From: Chloromonas sp. AAM2
Lineage: Eukaryota > Chlorophyta > Chlorophyceae > Chlamydomonadales > Chlamydomonadaceae
Direction of reading: 5' to 3'
NCBI GenBank assembly: GCA_004335635.1
Contig: QAXH01004775.1
Location: 441 to 33,176 of the forward strand
Length of the DNA: 32,736 nt
How positions within the stretch are numbered: the first letter of the stretch is position 1; each line of letters starts with the position of its first letter. The notes beneath the pieces were generated by a model, which did no database searches, was not told the origin of the DNA, and worked only from the letters and a program-made list of their open reading frames with translations. Below, piece after piece: positions 1-11,400 of this stretch. Made by a program: the position numbers and the translations under genes.

Positions 1-941
1 TCAACCGTGCCTGATTCAGACGCAAAGTCCAGTTGATTCTTTCAAGTCAGTTGATTCATCTGGAGTGCTGATTCAACCTGGATGAATCAAGCGCCTCAAC
101 TTGTCCGACGTTGTCCCAGAACTGGCAAACTTCTTTTTTTTGGCCCGCTTGTTATGGCCACACTGTTTCAGGCAGAGTTGTAATTGTTCCAATTGTACTT
201 TGACTGCATCTTCATGAATGCCCGACGCAGCTCTCATAGTTACAGCTCAGCATTGACTGAGCCACTGTCAGCTGCCATTTATTCGCATACATACATTGCA
301 TTTGATTTTGTCAGCCCATGCAAACTCACAACATCCGAATAGCGTGGGTGTGCTAGACGGAACCATTATCACCAGATGTGATAATCTCCAGCGAGGAAAA
401 TCCTAGCCACAGGGTCAGCAGTTTTGCTAGCACACCTTTCCGAGCACACCACAGTACATACAATCACATTGTATATAGATATATTGATTACACAAGGGGG
501 CCCACATGCACATGCACAGCACATGCCCGATGCACACGGTGCTGAATACACAGGACTGGTGCTAAGTGGTGCTAAAAGTCTGCTAAACGATGCCAAATGT
601 TGTTATATGTACCGTCTAATGGCAGCACTCGTGTTAGCATTCCATATTTGATGAAGAATCAGATGCATAAATAGGAAGGTAAGGAGTTGTAATACTGAAC
701 AACAGGTCTGGGCCACACACAAAAAAAGAACTGGCAAACTTCTTTTTTTCCAACACCTGGGCCTATAATTGCCTTGAATTCTAATGTGAAGTCCCAACGT
801 CTGATCAAATGCATTCAACACCGAACGCTCCAGTGCTGCTTTCATCTCTCAAAACTTGCACATGGACTTCATCACTCAGAGCATGATCGTGTTATTCCAT
901 GGTCATTGTCATGCATACACGCCCAGTACAAAGAAGCACAA
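1..941. other. Noncoding left flank with dispersed-repeat fragments
   Basis: I see no convincing exon here. Short open frames have no recognisable protein signal and overlap each other on both strands. The stretch holds two copies of a short dispersed repeat (111-146 and 727-749), one inverted copy of a second repeat (478-511), and imperfect GATTCA-rich repeats near the left end (about 30-100). It should include the 3' untranslated region of the minus-strand TIM-barrel gene that ends at 942. Confidence 0.6.
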
Positions 942-2605
942 TCAATCATCGCCGCATGTGACCATTTGCAGTTCCTCCACCAATCTACGCAGCCCACTCT
1001 TGGCGAAGGGGTCGTTGGCTGCTGCTGCTGCCGTCGGGGAGTTGAATTGGTCTACAAGCTCGCGCTTGATCAGCAGCGAGTCGGCACCCGAGGAGCGTGC
1101 CTTGCGCGCTTCTTCAACCCTGGGCACACCACGTGACAAAAACCGCAGCTCAGCAAGCAAGTAGAACCTCCTGGGTTACACAACAGGCAGTGCTGAACTG
1201 TACAATAAGACTTACGTATGTAAATGCTCTTTCCTGCCATCAAACTTTGATGGCAGGATTCCCTTCCCTTCCTTTGAAAGGAAGGGCATGGAAACAAATA
1301 CAGGGCATGAAGGCGCAGGCGCACAGCTTAGTGCAATTCTGAGGCAAGATGAGCGTTGAGCGTGGCAAGCTGGCTTTCTTGGTTTCCTGTCAGACAGTGC
1401 TGCAATAGAAGGAGCATTGAGAAGAGCGTTGACTGGTGCATGTAAGGCCTGCTGCATGTGAGGCAAAGTGACCCCTGGGTACACCCTTGATCAAGTCCAA
1501 GCATCATATTGATATCCCGGCCGCTCCAACCTCAATCATATTGCTCGAACCTCAATCAGGGAGGCATGTGGACCCCCCCTGATGTGATCAATATGTATAC
1601 AACCTCACAGCCTTCACTTTCAGCACGTCTCATATGCTTCGAAGGCACTCACTACTAAGGGTAAACCTACGCTTGCACGCACGATCATCATGTGTGCTAG
1701 GCTATCATCACTGGGAATGCCACTCACGATTTCACTCCGACCATCGACACACTGCCAAAGGGCAGCTTGCCCAGGATACCGTGTGCAATGTCAGTGGCAA
1801 AGCCAGGGATGGGCAGGGACAGGCCTGCGCAGGCACACACAACAGCCATGCAGTGTGTGCATACAGCCAGATGCTGCTGCTGCCATTTGTTGGATTCGCC
1901 GAATACTATTGCTGTCACTGCATACATGCCTTTGCTCAAGTCAACACACTCATGGTCACGTTACATCCATCTCACTCCACTAACTTCGGCCTTGTTTCCG
2001 CAACATGCACTTCACTGCTGTTAGGTGCACCACCCAGCCTCACAGAAACGATATACTCACACTCGTTTGGATAACCGCTGCTTGCACTTTTACTCACCCA
2101 CACACAGATTGATGCCATAGAACACGACCCCAGCACGGGCCAGGGCCTCAACCTCCAGCATATTGACCACCTGTGCGAGCCACCATACACACTGAATCTG
2201 ATTTCTTGCTTTGCAGCATGCCTGTGATTCAAAAGTAATGCACCTGTGGGGTTGCGATGTCTCAAATGCAATGCTCTTCAAACTCATGAGACTGTTGGCA
2301 GTTGATCCGTGTTGTTGACTTGAAATAGGTAGGCAGCTCCTCTCGCTAATCCTCGTGTTCGACCCTCGTCCATGCCACAGTGACACACACACACACACGG
2401 CATCGCCCCACAGTAACGGGGTTACATGTCTGCCTTGTGATACTGTAGAGTTGAGTGCTGGGAGATAACACAGGCTTCTGCGCTGGGAATTATTCATGTT
2501 GGCTTTGCTGTTGTTGACAAGGGTGCAGTGGTGACCAGTAGGTCACCGTCGATTCTCTTTCCCCATGGCCCCCGCTGAGCATTCCTCCCCGGACTGAAGG
2601 CCATG

Positions 2606-2656
<51 letters not shown>

Positions 2657-5100
2657 TGTGCATTGAGGCCTACACCTAAACAAGTATGCATGTATTTGCC
2701 TACATCACGGAAGCTGTCGCAAGAAAACATCGCGGTACTGTGCGCACCTCCACAGGCGCATCAAGGCCCACAGCTGCAGAGAAGCTTGACATGACAGCCG
2801 TGCCCCGGCCATTCACCTGTGCAGGGAGAGCAGGGAAAGCAGTGCCAAGTTAGTGACAGTAAGGGCACAGCGCTGCTGTATTTTCATAGGAGCAGAGCGA
2901 GCAGCCCATAGTTTCCTGTAGAGTATGGAGAGCTGCTACTTGGTATCATTACCATATATAAGCTCTCCATAAATCACATGAGAGGGCGTCTCTCATGCAA
3001 TTGGAGCGAGCTGTAATGAGAAGCTGCGAGCTGGACCGAAGAACGGCCTAGCAGGATCAAGTGCAGCGGCAGACAATCAGCCACCACCGGCTCACAGCAC
3101 CACCATGGATGACAATACCATCTCATATCATGTATATGCATTGTCGTTATTGTCATGGATGACAATATCATCTCATCATTGCATTGTCATTTTTGAGAGC
3201 CTGAGTGCACCACTTAAGCGTGATCCTTAGGTGCCACATCGGGCCACCAACCTGGCTAATCACGCCAATCACGCCCGCAGCGCCTGACTGCTTGACCTCC
3301 ACTATCTGCAGCGGGTGGATCATCCTGCATGCGCAATTCCAGGCACACTCTTTCTTGGGATGCCAAGCATAAGCTCAAGCCCTGCAGCTTCTGCCCACAC
3401 AGAGGTGAAGCCGTCATGAACATGCCTGACGACTATCATGAAATGACATGACCATCCGTGCATGATGATAATCACCGTCTTGTGTGGGCACCAGGCATGT
3501 GCATTCCACGCTGACAGAACTATCGTCCTTTATCACTACCTTGATCACTCGCATCTGAATTAGCACCCCATGAACGTGTTGACGAGTCGCAATAACTGAA
3601 ACCATCGGCGCATGCTGACAGAACCTTTGCCCTTTGTCAATATCTGGGATTATCACCCCATGCACGCCGACACGATGATATCAGACGTTTTCTTTGATTC
3701 TGAGGTCTGTGCCAGTAACGTGCAATCCTCACCAGTCCTTTGCAAGCACCGGCACGTTCTTGACTGCCTGGCAAATAGTGAACAGGTCCGCCAGCCCTGT
3801 GGGCGATTCCTCGGCATCAGTTGGCACCACCAGGGCGTCCGCGCCCAGGGACACTAGCTGCTTGGCAAGCTGCTCGTGAATGAAAACATGCAAGCACCAC
3901 CTGTCAGGGCGTGCTTGTGGCTGGTGGCTGAACCTGTTTGTGACCCTTTTATCAGGGCCGGTGAACATCAGTCACGTGCGCCGGTGGCATGGCGGGCAGC
4001 TTCAGGAGATCTGGCACCGCATCATCGACAGATCAAGACAGTGAGAGCTATTGCTGCACCAGCACAATTGCCACGTGGCTTTCCGTAGCATAAGGAAGTT
4101 ACCGGACATGTACCGTGCGCATCTACATGTCGGGCACTCCACAGAGCGTTGGTGTGCCAGAGCTGGTGATAAGTAAGGTTTTCAAACTCACAGTGACGAG
4201 CTCTGTGGTGGTTGTGGCCGGACTGGGACGCACCACTTCAAAGAGTAGCACACACCTGCCCTGCGCCAACATCATCAGCGTCATACCAATAGCCACGATC
4301 AGTAGTAGCACTAGTTGCCCTCAGGCCCAAGATGGCATGCCATGTGGTCAGGTGGACAACGGCAGTGGCCTGTAATGTGCTCAGGTTGCAACAGTAAGGT
4401 TGCAGCCCACCACATGATCCAGATAAGGCTTGCACATGCCTTGCTGCTACCTCAACCTGAATCTTATCTCACCCTTTCGGCTGACTGGGCTATCAGCGTG
4501 GACAGGCGGTAGGGCGGTATAGCAGGCACCTGCACGCTGTCCTGCAGACGCTGTTCAAGAGCCTCCATGCCTAACTCCTTCAGCTGGGCTTCAATTTGCG
4601 CCTGCTTGCGCCTGCATCGCATGGTCAGCATGCACCATTCAACGCTGCATGGTAAGCATGACCATTTGCCACACCATGCTCAGCTGTGATGATGAGAGCT
4701 GGCAGTGCATAGCCTTTTGCAGCACCTGTTCCAACAGCTGGTCTGCGACATGTGCGCCCACCATCGCTTATCCCAGAACGAGCCAGCACATTGCGTCAAA
4801 CAGCCCTTCCCTGATCTTGCCTGATGCAAACCTCTAGGCCATTGCGCCGTGTGGGTGGTGTTTCTGGATCTGGATCTGGGGCGGAAGAGTCCGAAGCCCT
4901 GATTCTGGTCCTTGCAGCTCGGAAGCAGGGGCGAGCAGACCTTCTGCACTGCCTGCGTGCGATTCAAACTCGTTCAAGTAAACCCAATAGCCCAAAGGCA
5001 TTGGACTGTGCCGAAACCCTTGCCGTATCAGCGGCACTCACCATTGCAGCGGAGGCTGGCTGGATACAATCAGATGGGGCTGTATGTGCAGGACGTTCAT
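942..5100 (-). CDS. Indole-3-glycerol-phosphate synthase-like TIM-barrel protein (9 exons, 297 aa)
   Basis: Exons read on the minus strand: 5100-5042, 4611-4473, 4260-4192, 3869-3733, 3324-3252, 2816-2748, 2170-2098, 1824-1728, 1119-942. The sum is 894 nt, all joins keep phase, and introns are GT-AG. Core family landmarks appear in order: FEVVRPSP (family usually EVKKASPS), the strand GADALVVPTD (usually LSVLTD), VPVLAKDW followed by HPLQIVE (usually VLCKDF-DPYQI), PVEVVNMLEVEAL, FYGIN, and a C-terminal barrel strand SGADSLLIKRELV (usually GADAVLVGESLV). Family members close the indole ring in tryptophan synthesis. Here the second catalytic Lys (EVK) is Val, and the SES motif near the end reads SMVG, so this may be a divergent paralogue without classical activity. 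The start is the first ATG that joins in phase; no clear transit peptide is seen. The choice at 3869 versus 3872 is ambiguous by one codon. Confidence 0.82.
2607..2655 (+). repeat. (CAA)n microsatellite
   Basis: About 16 uninterrupted CAA/AAC units. It lies in the intron between the 2816-2748 and 2170-2098 exons of the TIM-barrel gene, so it is not translated in the model. The poly-Val frame on the opposite strand is an artefact of this repeat. Confidence 0.97.
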
Positions 5101-5423
5101 CGTATTCCTATCTCTGTCCACACACGGCTGTCCATCTTTATCGCTTTGGTGACTTTAAACTGTTTCAAACGTTTCGTCTAACGTTTCTAACTGCTGCCAG
5201 GGCTTTGGGCCACACACACTGGCGTTACCTAAGGAAAAGCTGCGCATTGCGCGTAGCCGCCAAGATGCTGGAAATGCTGCAGTTGCCCGGCCATGCAAGC
5301 CGTCCAGGGCCACTTAGGGAGAACAGCAGACAGACAGGCCTGCTTATTGATACTCAGAGGCCACTACGCGCCCTTCAAGGTGGTGGATACGGCATTTGTG
5401 GCCACAGCGCGCACAGCGCGCAC
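5101..5423. promoter_or_regulatory. Shared divergent upstream region
   Basis: These 323 bp separate the proposed start codons of the minus-strand TIM-barrel gene (5100) and the plus-strand phytyl ester synthase gene (5424), so both promoters and 5' leaders must lie here or overlap the other gene. No clear TATA box was picked out. The frame of the plus-strand first exon stays open back to 4824 with in-frame ATGs at 5265 and 5274, so the second gene could start inside this interval and the true intergenic space could be shorter. Confidence 0.5.
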
Positions 5424-8400
5424 ATGAATTCTTTGGCGACAGCTGCTCGGATGTGCAAGCCACGACTACGTACGTGCCGGGCAATCCAGGCCCCAAGCAT
5501 TTATTCAGAAGCTGGCACTCCCAGCTTTGGCCTCACCATTCAAAGCATAGCTGACATCACAGTGGAGGACCACCCAGCCGAACAAGGAGGCATGCCAAAG
5601 AGTGAGGCAAGCCCTTAGCTGCTAGTTTGCAAGGTCTGCACAGCCTTGGCATACTGCAATAGCACTGCGTCACACACAGCTTCTTTAAGCCAACCTCACG
5701 TTTTTCAGAGGATTACAGCATCCCCCATTTGCCTTTTCAAAGTCCACACGCATTGCGCCGCACAAGCTTCTGCTGCACAAACTCGGTGGCCAGAACGCAC
5801 ATGCCCATGTGCCACACCCTGGCATCTCCAGATACCTTTCCTAGCTGCTAGGTGCTGCCACTCCTCCAATTGTACACTACTCATATGCATTTACGTGCGC
5901 CTCAGCAGTGTAGCCTGCCCTTGCTTTGCTCTTCTTTTTGCAGGCTGGACCAAGCCTTACATGCTGCTGCTGCCAGATCTGGACGGTGTGGGGGTGACCA
6001 GCTCTAAGAGCTGGTCTAGCATTGCCATGGGTATGGACTTGCAGGTACGCAACAATTTTGGTTGCGGCTTTTGATAAGTACGACAGGTGCCAGCTGTGCA
6101 GTTCCAGACCATGTAAGAAGCGCATCAAGGCTCCAAGCCCAGGCACACGGAAACCAGCAAGCTACGAGCCTCTGCAAACATCAAGATATGGATAGAAGTG
6201 ACTATAACGTATCAGATGCGTCAATGGCTGGTCGTGCAAGCATGCTGCAGGTGCTACGCATCGATACATGCTTTCAAGGCAGCTTCATCGACCTGGTGGA
6301 GTTTGCCGCTGTGAGTGCGAATGGACAGAGCACTCGGTAGTGACGGTATACACGCAGGTGCTGGCCTACCAACGCATCGTACAGCACTTTTGAACTAGGC
6401 GCAGCTGCAACTGGCAACGCAAGGCAGGGCTAAGTTTAAATTGGATCCAGCTATCGCAGCCATTCTTGTTATGAAGCTGAACAGCAGGGCAGGCATACAG
6501 CAACTACATTTTCTATGAAGCAGGACAGGCATACAGCAATTGTGGTGTGTGCGGTTGCAGCTGCTTCGGCCAAAGACATGTTGAGTTGACAACATGTCCA
6601 CTTGCTTGTTTCTACCATCGGCTATCAGTCAGATCCAGCTGCTTCGGTCAAAACATGCAGATATGTTTACGATTGTTTCTACCATTGGCTGGTTGCAGAG
6701 TCATCTTGCGACAGTGTTGGCGGATGCGGCACTTGAGCGGCCCACCTTCCTACTGGGCGAGGGCTTCGGAGGGGTGCTGGCCATCGCAGTGACACTGGCA
6801 TGCAGGTGATCCATGCTGCATGGGGGAGAACTGCCGAGCGTTGCACTGCCAAGCAGACACCTGGTGCAGCCAGGCGGATAGGCAACGGGGCGGCATCAAG
6901 TGTGTACGGGTCACACATCAGGAGGGTCACATAGTCACCAAGAACACAACCCATCTAGAAAAATAACAGGAATTGTAGACGACTAAAGTAGTAGTTATGG
7001 TGAGTTGCGAAATGTGCTGTCCTGACTAAAGACTGCTAGGAAGATTTCACTTGTTGTGGCCGTGGCCAACCCTCAGGATGCTGTTCTATATGCGAATTTC
7101 CGCTAGAAAAGTTCACACCCTGAGCATGCCAGCACCAGCAAGGTGAGGACGACGCTCCACAGCAGCCACAGATAGGCACAGGCAGGCCTGCTGCTGCATT
7201 CATCAGATGCGGGGGCTATGTGTAGGCAAGGCCATCATGTGTAGGCATGGCCCATGATAATTGCAGAACTGCCTATTGGCGGTTCCAAGATCGTCTCAGG
7301 TGGCCCGCCTTGCACCCTAGTGGTCTGCCGCAAGCAGCCAAAACCGACAGTCCCACGGGCAAGCCATTACTGTAGCTTGCATGTTCCATGCACCGATCCT
7401 TGCATGGATAGCTGCCCCGCCCTGCCTTGCCCCATTGCAGGTGCCAGTACGTCAACCGGGTGGTGCTTGTGAACCCGGCCACGTGCCTCAGGGATGCGCC
7501 CATCAAGCGCATTGGACCCATGCTGGCGGCTATGCCCGCCAGTGTCATGCAGGTGCGGACTTGGCTGGGAGGGAAGTTTGGGAGTCCAGAGGCGTTTTTG
7601 ATTACTGAGGATGCAGGCTGGGATTTCCAGATGCTTGACCTACACCTTCACACAGTCTAATGCCCTAACCTCCTGCCTGTACATGAATGTCTGTGAATGC
7701 ATGTCCCGCTGCGCTGGTTAGCTGCTGCTTTTCTAGCTTTCTTCTGGTCACAAAGTTTGGTGACAGCCGTTGCCCGATTCGCACCTGTCCGCAACTGAAG
7801 CAATGTCACTGGCTTTGGGAGTGTTATTTCAACCAGCGAGTGTTCTACTGTGTTCGTTTGCTCGTGCCTTGACTTTCCTGGTCATGCTGCAACATGGCAC
7901 GTGATCTGGAGGTATTGCACCTGTGTGTTCGTTGCCGTGTTCTTGGAACAGTGCGTGAGCTGCACGCGTCGTCCTAATCCTTGCTGGCAACAACAATCTG
8001 CTGATCCGGCCCTGTCCTTTTCAGGGGTCAATTTTTGGTTCACACTCTGAACCAGACGTGTTACTCGGCCTTGCACCGGTCTGTTGGCCCTGTACCACTG
8101 CTCCCATGAGGTGTCTGTTGACTCTGTACAATACCCCTGCTGTGCTCCTGCTCTTTGCTCTTCAGCTTGCTGACAGTGAGCTGCTTGTGACCTGCACATG
8201 TGTGCCTTACAATGCGCTTTGGGATAGTCAAAGTCGCATTGTGTGGGTTACCTTGTTCTCGACCTCCAGGGCGCACCCCTCGCCTTGCTGCCGCTCCTGG
8301 GCGGCTCTCCCCTGGACCTCATGGGCCAGGTCATGGCGCGGTCATCGGGCCAGCACAGCGCCGGCAGCGTCAAGCCAGGGCACCTGGCAGCCAATGCTCT

Positions 8401-11400
8401 GCAAGTAAGAGTGACCAGGCACACACGCGTGACATATGGGATATGTAACAGCATACAAGCACACACAGCTGACCCACAGCACTGGCTATGGATAACTACA
8501 GCAGCAGGGCTCACGCACGTGCAGTCAAGCATGTAAACAACGGTGCTTTTCAGCAGTTTCAGCAAGGGCACATCCTGTCATACAACGTACCAGGTCATAC
8601 TTTCTTGCTTCTACTCATGTATCTGCTCTCTAACCCCCGCTCAGGTTTTGCTGGGTGCTCTGGAGCAGCTGCAGCAGCTGTCCCGCCACCTGCCCCAGGC
8701 CACCCTCACTGCACGCCTAGCGCTGCTGGACCAGGGCCTCGAGTAAGTGGACAGCAATTATGTGAGTGCTTACCGTAATTGTTGTCAGGCGATAGGATGA
8801 AGCAGGCCGTTCATGAGGTCGATGCCTGCTTGCCACAGCCTTGAACGATCAGCCAGCTTGATTGGTGCGTTGACAAAAAAAATCAAGTTGATAGCGTTAA
8901 AAGGACAATGGCACGATTGTGCTGTGTGAGTCACCGCCTACACGGCAATGATTAGTGGCTAAAGTTGCTTTGGAATGCTTTGACAGCTTTGTCTGGTTCC
9001 TGGAGTGTGGCATTGACCAGAACTTTGATGGTTGATGGCAAGTTTTGAAGCTGCCAACCTGCAGAAGCAACCAGTCTGTGGCTGAGCAAATGGTGCACAA
9101 TGCTGCACAGGTACATTGATGGTCGATTGGCGGAGGTTGAGACACGTGTCATGGTGCTGGCGGGCGGCAGGGACTTCCTGCCTAGCAGTGACGAGGCAAA
9201 GCGCTTGGCAGCGGACATGCCAAGAGCGTTTGCTAAGGTAGGTGACAAGCATGCTGGGTTTGGTACAAGAAACACTTCAAACTGTAGGCAGACCAGATAA
9301 TCATTATCACTACTCGAAGTTACAGTGTGGAGGTCATGTGGCCATTACCAAACTGTCCACTTCCGTTTTTGGGGCCAAGCGAAAATATCCAGGGCAAGCT
9401 TGATATTGCACTGGTCAAGACTTGCTGACACGTTGGAGCATCGGGCACCAATGGTGGGCATTCAGATGCATCAGTGCACAGAGGTCTCAATCATGAATTT
9501 TTTGTGCCACATTTGCAGGTTTTGCCTGAAGCTGGACATGCACTGCTGCTGGACCCTGGCGTCGACCTGCTAGGTATGCCCTTGCCCTTGGAACTCGAGT
9601 CATAACCAACTCGCATACCTTTGTTGCAAGCCTTTGACCCGTACAGGAATTCTGGTGCAAGCTAAACAGATTCTGCTCGGCGCTGTTTCTGGCCTGACGA
9701 GCTTGATATGAAGCCTGTAGAGGCACCTGGAGCACTGCTCTGTGGTGGCAAGCAGGGTTGCCACACGCGAGCTTCACGCCATGACTGAACAGCCTCAGCA
9801 TGAGGCATGCACATGCTCTCACTAGAGAGGCGGCTCCTGGCCCGTGTCCGCCTCCCGACTCCGTCTGCATATCTTGTGGTCATTGGCATGCACATGCCCA
9901 CAGGTGTCATGCGTGAAGAGGGCTTTCTTGTGGACCGGCGGCGCTTCACATCTGCCATCAAGCCGGGGGCGCAGGTAGACACTCCTTCTGACAGCGGTTG
10001 ACAGCTGAGAGCACTCTGTCCCTCACGAAGCAACCTGGGGCAGGCTGGTGTTCTTGCTCTTCTCTGACTCCAGGCCGCTGAACTGCACAGGGCGTGCCTG
10101 CTCAGACTGCTCATTTCGTGTCTGTGGCCTGTGGTTGTTTGCTTACCTGCCCGGCCTGACACAATTTGCCACCCGTCATGCAAACTGCCACCCTTACATT
10201 TTATCTGCCACAAACTGCTTGTAGTGGAAATTGCCATCCTTGCCCCCTTAACAATACCTACTTGAGGCAATTGCGAATTGTTGCGACACACCATAGCAAA
10301 CACAGTCAGCAGCAAGCTTTACCGTGCACCAAGCCTGATGCCCATGCAGGTCCTGTTTGGCGCCCCTGGGCCGATTGAGCTGCCCTCCAAACAGGAGGTT
10401 GCGCGGGCTGGCAGGGAGCTCACCACACCCCTGAGACAGGTGATGGCCTGGCAGGGCAGAGAGAGATGTGACAGTTGGAGAGCTTTCGTACAAGCATTGT
10501 CAGGCTGTTAATACTGGATTTGGGCAACAACGTCCACACAATAGATTGGGGCGACAACGTCCACACAAAGCCGTTGCCACCACACCACATTGCTCACGCG
10601 TCAGCCAGCCATCAACCACACACCTGTCTAATCGCCTGTTGGCCATTATCTTTGTAGTCGTTCGCCTGCTTTGTTGTCATCCTCATCATGAGGACCATGG
10701 CGTTCAGTTCTGCCGGTGATGCATGATGTTCCCAGACAGGTTCAGGTTGCCGCAATGCTGCGGATGCTACGCCAAGGGATCAATCGCCCACAATGCATCA
10801 GTGTTGCTGTATGCCATTGCCAAGCGTTGTCATGTGCTGTGCAGATGTGCAGCCCGGTGTTCCTGTCGACACTCCCCGACGGCACCGTTGTTGAGGGTCT
10901 GGGGGGGCTGGACACCGCACACAGGCCCCTGCTGTGAGTGTGTCACATGGCATGGGAGCGCGTGCGTGGGGAGCACGTGCGCGCGTGTGTTTTTGCACTG
11001 GGAAAGCTTGTAAGGCTATAGGATGGATCAATGAAACTTGAAGCACACAAGAAACACCCAGGAATGTCGGGTGCCCAAGTGTAGGTACTCAAGATGTGTG
11101 TGATTGTAGGCATGATGCTCGGTTGACATACGACCTCAGGGCATGGTCATCCATCTGATGATCGTGAGGCCGACTATTATACCATCAAGATATGTGCGCT
11201 GCATCCCAGTTACACAGGGCTTGCCCATATGTGCAGCTCAGAACTCAGTGAAGCAGGAAGCGTTGAGAGTTTTGATAATGTACTGGACTGCATAACACCT
11301 GGTTCTCGGATCACAAGTTGTGTGCGAGTGCACTTGAGCGATTTGGTGGGGCAACTGGTCAGCTGGTTGTGCTTGCTTGTTGTTGCAGGTTCGTGGGCAA

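Noticed and set aside
2494..2730. Open frame with a poly-Val tract
   Set aside because: It is produced by the (CAA)n repeat in an intron of the TIM-barrel gene.
4824..5618. A 264-aa uninterrupted plus-strand frame
   Set aside because: Only its last 59 codons (from 5424) fit as the first exon of the phytyl ester synthase gene. The earlier part overlaps the proposed first exon of the minus-strand gene and shows no protein-like pattern. An extended start cannot be excluded.
7553..7660. Read-through extension of phytyl ester synthase exon 5 (to a stop at 7660)
   Set aside because: The donor GTGCGG at 7553 joins in phase to 8270, where the family pattern resumes. The extension has no homologue.
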